From Candidatus Martarchaeota archaeon (GTDB lineage: Archaea; Micrarchaeota; Micrarchaeia; Micrarchaeales; CABMGC01): DNA of 5,505 nucleotides. The DNA lies in the NCBI GenBank assembly GCA_023379075.1, contig JAMCSO010000025.1, positions 764 through 6,268 on the forward strand, in the 5' to 3' direction. This document shows positions 4,969-5,505 of this stretch, piece after piece (positions within the stretch are counted from its first letter, which is position 1; each line of letters begins with the position of its first letter). Both the position numbers and the translations under genes were made by a program. The notes below the pieces were generated by a model. It was not told the DNA's origin, made no database searches, and worked only from the letters and a program-made list of their open reading frames with translations.

Positions 4969-5505
4969 ATGGAAAGTATAAATATAGCTTTTTATACAGA
5001 TAGCTATTTTCCGGCTGTTGATGGTGTTGTTACATCTATCGTGAACTTCAAGAAAGGGCTTGAGAAGAGAGGCCATAAAGTTTACATTTTTGCAAGCGTC
5101 GATCCTGAAGTTAAGGGGAAATATTCTAAAGAGGATGTCTTCCTTTATGATGGGGTCGAATTCAAGCCATATCCACAGTACAGTGTGGCATTCTTTCCGT
5201 ATAATGCAGTCTTTAAGGGCTTGGAAATGAAGCCAGATCTGATACACACCCATACCCCATTCTTTATGGGATTTGCAGGGCTTGTGGCTTCGAAACTGGG
5301 CAAGACTCCGATGGTAGGGTCTTTCCATACAATGATAAATGATAAGGCATTAATAAACGATTATTATCCAAAGAACAAGGCATTGAAGGAGTTCACGGCA
5401 AAGTACCTCTGGGGATACACGAAGTTCTTTTATAGAAGATGCAACATGACAATAACGCCAAGCAACAGGATCAGCAGCATGCTAAGGAAGTATAAGGTAC
5501 CTAAC
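4969..5505 (+). CDS. GT4-family glycosyltransferase, N-terminal part (3' truncated by window)
   Basis: An open frame of 179 codons runs from ATG 4969 off the end of the window. It corresponds to the N-terminal acceptor-binding Rossmann domain of a GT-B, family 4 glycosyltransferase (full proteins are about 370-400 residues). Seen: IAFYTDSYFPAVDGVVTSI at residues 6-24 with the glycine-containing acceptor loop. HTHTP at 93-97 follows the strand PDLI, then GLVASKLGKTPMVGSFHT ending near residue 121, and TPSN at 163-166. These are hallmarks of the group that includes PimB-like mannosyltransferases and diacylglycerol glucosyltransferases. The sugar-donor site (the EX7E region) lies beyond the window, so donor and acceptor are undetermined. 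A role in glycolipid or surface glycan synthesis is likely. Such enzymes usually act on the inner membrane face, and I see no membrane helix in this half. The gene starts 9 bp after uL15 and is probably co-transcribed with it. It might supply glycans for the sequon-rich surface proteins upstream, but nothing here proves it. Confidence 0.9.
   Translation, partial: MESINIAFYTDSYFPAVDGVVTSIVNFKKGLEKRGHKVYIFASVDPEVKGKYSKEDVFLYDGVEFKPYPQYSVAFFPYNAVFKGLEMKPDLIHTHTPFFMGFAGLVASKLGKTPMVGSFHTMINDKALINDYYPKNKALKEFTAKYLWGYTKFFYRRCNMTITPSNRISSMLRKYKVPN

Noticed and set aside
4966..5328. 120-residue open frame on the - strand
   Set aside because: It is antisense to the clear GT4 glycosyltransferase frame, has no motif and no promoter.
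1..5505. CRISPR array, insertion sequence or integrase
   Set aside because: There are no short regularly spaced repeats, terminal inverted repeats or transposase frames. The only long repeats are the coding ones in B1 and B2.

Overview
The window reads as an archaeal chromosome segment. The two ribosomal proteins are of the archaeal type (a long uL30 and a Lys/Arg-rich uL15). The 2-oxoacid:ferredoxin oxidoreductase is the two-gene KorAB form. Promoters are TATA boxes (TATTTAAATG) about 45 bp upstream of start codons, and Arg and Ile are mostly AGA/AGG and ATA. The breakup of the spc ribosomal cluster and the style of the small secreted proteins suggest a reduced-genome DPANN lineage, Micrarchaeota/ARMAN-like at a guess. 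That placement is inference. Every gene I can support is on the + strand.

Layout. (1) 2-628: C-terminal part of korA, cut by the window edge, then korB at 640-1539, together one oxidoreductase. (2) 1540-3992: a tandem duplication of a two-gene cassette. Each unit has a TATA promoter with a dyad just downstream, then gene A, a small exported protein whose only two cysteines lie 119 residues apart, the second being the C-terminal residue. Gene B follows within 9-11 bp and encodes a signal peptide, a sequon-rich beta-type ectodomain, a Ser/Gln/Pro linker, one C-terminal membrane helix and a basic tail. (3) 3993-4130: an AT-rich intergenic region with two promoter-like elements and inverted repeats. 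(4) 4131-4959: uL30 and uL15, 7 bp apart. (5) 4969 to the end: N-terminal half of a GT4 glycosyltransferase starting 9 bp after uL15, at the place where many archaea have secY.

The A-B cassette is the most interesting content. I do not recognise either protein by name. The layout suggests a surface or envelope system: a disulfide-closed beta-sandwich subunit (A) paired with a membrane-anchored partner (B). In general design, though not in demonstrable homology, this recalls WxL/WxL-interacting-protein pairs or fimbrial subunit/chaperone pairs. The two units have diverged over most of their length (about 76 of 120 residues identical in the A cysteine-to-cysteine domain), yet B1 and B2 share a perfect 118-bp direct repeat over the linker and membrane helix. 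That pattern points to local gene conversion or unequal exchange.
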